Origin: Deinococcus sp.
GTDB lineage: Bacteria; Deinococcota; Deinococci; Deinococcales; Deinococcaceae
DNA: 7,355 nt
Assembly: GCF_018260405.1 (NCBI RefSeq)
Contig: NZ_JAGLBG010000103.1
Span: 1 to 7,355 of the forward strand
Direction of reading: 5' to 3'
Part shown: positions 6,049 through 7,355 of the stretch, one piece after another
Layout of the letters: each line of letters opens with the position of its first letter
Position numbering within the stretch: position 1 is the stretch's first letter
Position numbers and translations under genes: made by a program
Notes under the pieces: model-generated
Database searches by the model: none
The model's input: the letters and a program-made list of their open reading frames with translations, nothing else
Told to the model about the DNA's origin: nothing

Positions 6049-7136
6049 ACCTGGATTTTCGCGGCCAGTGCACGGTAAAACCGCGTGTCATGCAGGTAGG
6101 CCATGTGATCCGAGCGCACGTTTCCGAGAAAAGGAAACGCGGTGTCATGAGCACCCACAATAATTTCCTCGGTGCGGAAACTGAGGAAGTCGCTGTAGCT
6201 CCAGACGTTCCAGAAATATCCGGCGTGCGGCGAATCGAGTAGGGCCGTGGTCGGCAGCGGCTGACGCTCGATGAACTGTCCCATTTCACGGAAGACCCCC
6301 ACCTGTGACCCGCAGGCACACCAGAAATCGACCCGGAGGCCCGCCGCACGCGGATCGGCAGGCAAAAAGCTGGTGAGGGCGTCGTACATTAGCTGACCGC
6401 CCATGCTGTGGGTCAAGACGATCAGGGGTTCATCGGCCTGACCCTGTTGCCGCGCCGTCAGTAGCCCGTCAATCACCCGCCGCATGATTTCTCCGGGTGC
6501 CTCGGGGGTGCCGCGCCCACTGAGGTAGGACATGACGTCGCCCAGAAACAGCGGCACAAAATCCTCGATAGGCCGCCGCACCGTCAGCAGGGTTCGGCGC
6601 AGGCTGCGGCGTTGCTCGGCAACGATGGGTGCGGGCAAGGGGGGAGACTCGATCAGTTCACGCAGCTCAGGGCGGGGGAGACGGCTCTGGACGGCGCTGC
6701 GGAGAAATTCCCATTGGCGCTCCGGGGCCAGTGATGCCACCGTTTCGTGCAGGTTCTGGTCGCGGGCCACACTCCACACGGATTCGATCACCTGGGGCCA
6801 CTGCCGCACACTGCGAATCTGCTGGAACTGCCGCTCGAGTACCTCGCCCACCTCTTCCGGGTCAAGGTCTGCCGGAAAGAGGTCGCTGGACACGGGATCG
6901 GGCCAGGACGATAGCGCCCGGCCACCCAGACGGTAATAAGCGCCCAGATCACCCCAGTAAATCTCGTGGATCTGAACCTGTTCAGGAGCCTGTGGCTGGA
7001 GGATCGGCGCAGCGTACTGACGCAGCCGGGCCTCGATGCCTTCCCAGTGCAGATGCCCAGTGGCGTGATTGACCTGTTCCCAGCCGGGATCACCCTGATG
7101 GCGAACTGCGACGCCGTGTACAAAGACAATGGGCAT
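6030..7136 (-). CDS. Alpha/beta hydrolase superfamily protein (lipase/esterase-like)
   Basis: A 368-residue protein with alpha/beta-hydrolase landmarks: the first strand and oxyanion segment PIVFVHG (2-8) and the nucleophile elbow THSMGG with Ser244. The likely acid is D316 (SYSDFLSF) and the likely base H344 (SDHMAYL); these two are inferred from order and spacing. The roughly 150 residues between about 80 and 235 are a charged, mostly helical insertion, larger than in minimal esterases, and could be a lid or partner-binding domain. There is no signal peptide or membrane helix, so it is probably cytoplasmic. The substrate is unknown; lipase, thioesterase and DUF676-like activities all fit. 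The ATG at 7136 has no Shine-Dalgarno but has a -10-like box at leaderless distance. It converges on, and overlaps, the M42 peptidase gene. Confidence 0.85.
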   Translation of the reverse strand: MPIVFVHGVAVRHQGDPGWEQVNHATGHLHWEGIEARLRQYAAPILQPQAPEQVQIHEIYWGDLGAYYRLGGRALSSWPDPVSSDLFPADLDPEEVGEVLERQFQQIRSVRQWPQVIESVWSVARDQNLHETVASLAPERQWEFLRSAVQSRLPRPELRELIESPPLPAPIVAEQRRSLRRTLLTVRRPIEDFVPLFLGDVMSYLSGRGTPEAPGEIMRRVIDGLLTARQQGQADEPLIVLTHSMGGQLMYDALTSFLPADPRAAGLRVDFWCACGSQVGVFREMGQFIERQPLPTTALLDSPHAGYFWNVWSYSDFLSFRTEEIIVGAHDTAFPFLGNVRSDHMAYLHDTRFYRALAAKIQVHSGRT

Positions 7137-7142
7137 GGCTAC

Positions 7143-7150
7143 AGCTTATA
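7143..7150 (-). promoter_or_regulatory. Candidate leaderless -10 box of the hydrolase gene
   Basis: On the minus strand TATAAGCT contains TAAGCT (TANNNT), ending six bases before the ATG at 7136; the overlapping TATAAG is two bases further away. No Shine-Dalgarno and no clear -35 are present. The geometry equals that before the small acidic gene and nearly that before fabI. Confidence 0.5.
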
Positions 7151-7187
7151 CGGATTCCGCTAAATTCCGGCACAGTCGGGGGGCGGC

Positions 7188-7265
7188 CCAGGGCTTCCGC
7201 AAAGTCGGTTCAATTTTGAACCTGGATCAAATTGCTTCTGATATGGAATCGAAAAAGTCTGTTTT
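7188..7265 (-). repeat. Inverted partner of the repeat at 3952-4029
   Basis: The reverse complement of 7188-7242 matches 3975-4029 at about 49 of 55 positions by hand count, including the shared GAACCGACTTTGCGG. Weaker similarity continues to about 7265 (AAAC.G.CTTTT.CG). It contains a perfect palindrome, GGTTCAATTTTGAACC (7207-7222). The other half of the 3858-4028 element is not recognisable here, apart from a dubious TIR-like GGACTTGCG near 7298-7306. It lies upstream of the hydrolase gene. Confidence 0.75.
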
Positions 7266-7355
7266 CATCACTCGATGATCGTAACTGCTCAGCAGGGGGA
7301 CTTGCGAAGCGGAAAGGGGTAGAGTAGGGACATTACGCAAAAGATCTGTCCCAAC

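Noticed and set aside
7298..7310. Possible missing terminal repeat of the inverted partner element
   Set aside because: Only about nine of ten bases resemble the TIR core and the intervening sequence does not align with the other copy, so it is too weak to call.
7327..7352. GGGACA...TGTCCC inverted repeat near the right edge
   Set aside because: Six-base arms with a 14-base loop and no T run; it does not match the Deinococcus radiation/desiccation response palindrome as I recall it, and the window ends here.

Overview
The window looks like chromosomal DNA from a Deinococcus species or close relative. The RpoD core closely matches my memory of Deinococcus-Thermus sigma A (TWWIRQAINRAIADQ, the GPGWDA stretch, and RTRKLRDFLD followed by the stop). 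Several genes have a TANNNT box 6-7 bases before the start codon and no Shine-Dalgarno, the leaderless arrangement known from Deinococcus. The intergenic DNA is rich in short non-coding repeats. Genus is inferred from these features; no database search was possible.

Left part (1-3315), all on the + strand: rpoD, the primary sigma factor, with an unusually long Ala/Lys-rich N-terminal tail; a small acidic protein of 83 residues with no recognised function; and fabI, the enoyl-ACP reductase of fatty acid synthesis. Hairpin-plus-T terminators follow rpoD and the small gene. Each of those two downstream genes has its own candidate promoter, so the three are probably separate transcription units rather than an operon.

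Middle part (3316-5004): a type IV pilin gene with its own RBS and terminator, sitting in a gene-poor repeat island. A roughly 150-bp element occurs twice in direct orientation (3447-3598 and 4693-4841), about 95% identical, with short terminal inverted repeats and a TA at each edge. The first copy lies inside another pair of inverted repeats (3379-3406 / 3631-3661), so one repeat appears to have landed in another. A third family lies at 3858-4028 and has an inverted partner at 7188-7265. These repeats bracket the pilin gene directly and the pilin-to-hydrolase block in inverted orientation. A 15-codon reading frame with a strong RBS abuts the second copy of the first family.

Right part (5005-7136): an M42-family metallopeptidase with all metal and catalytic residues, and on the opposite strand a large alpha/beta hydrolase whose 3' end overlaps it by 19 bp. 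No neighbour indicates a joint pathway. I found no convincing new multi-gene system; the most unusual content is the nested repeat architecture around the pilin gene and the histone-H1-like tail on the sigma factor.
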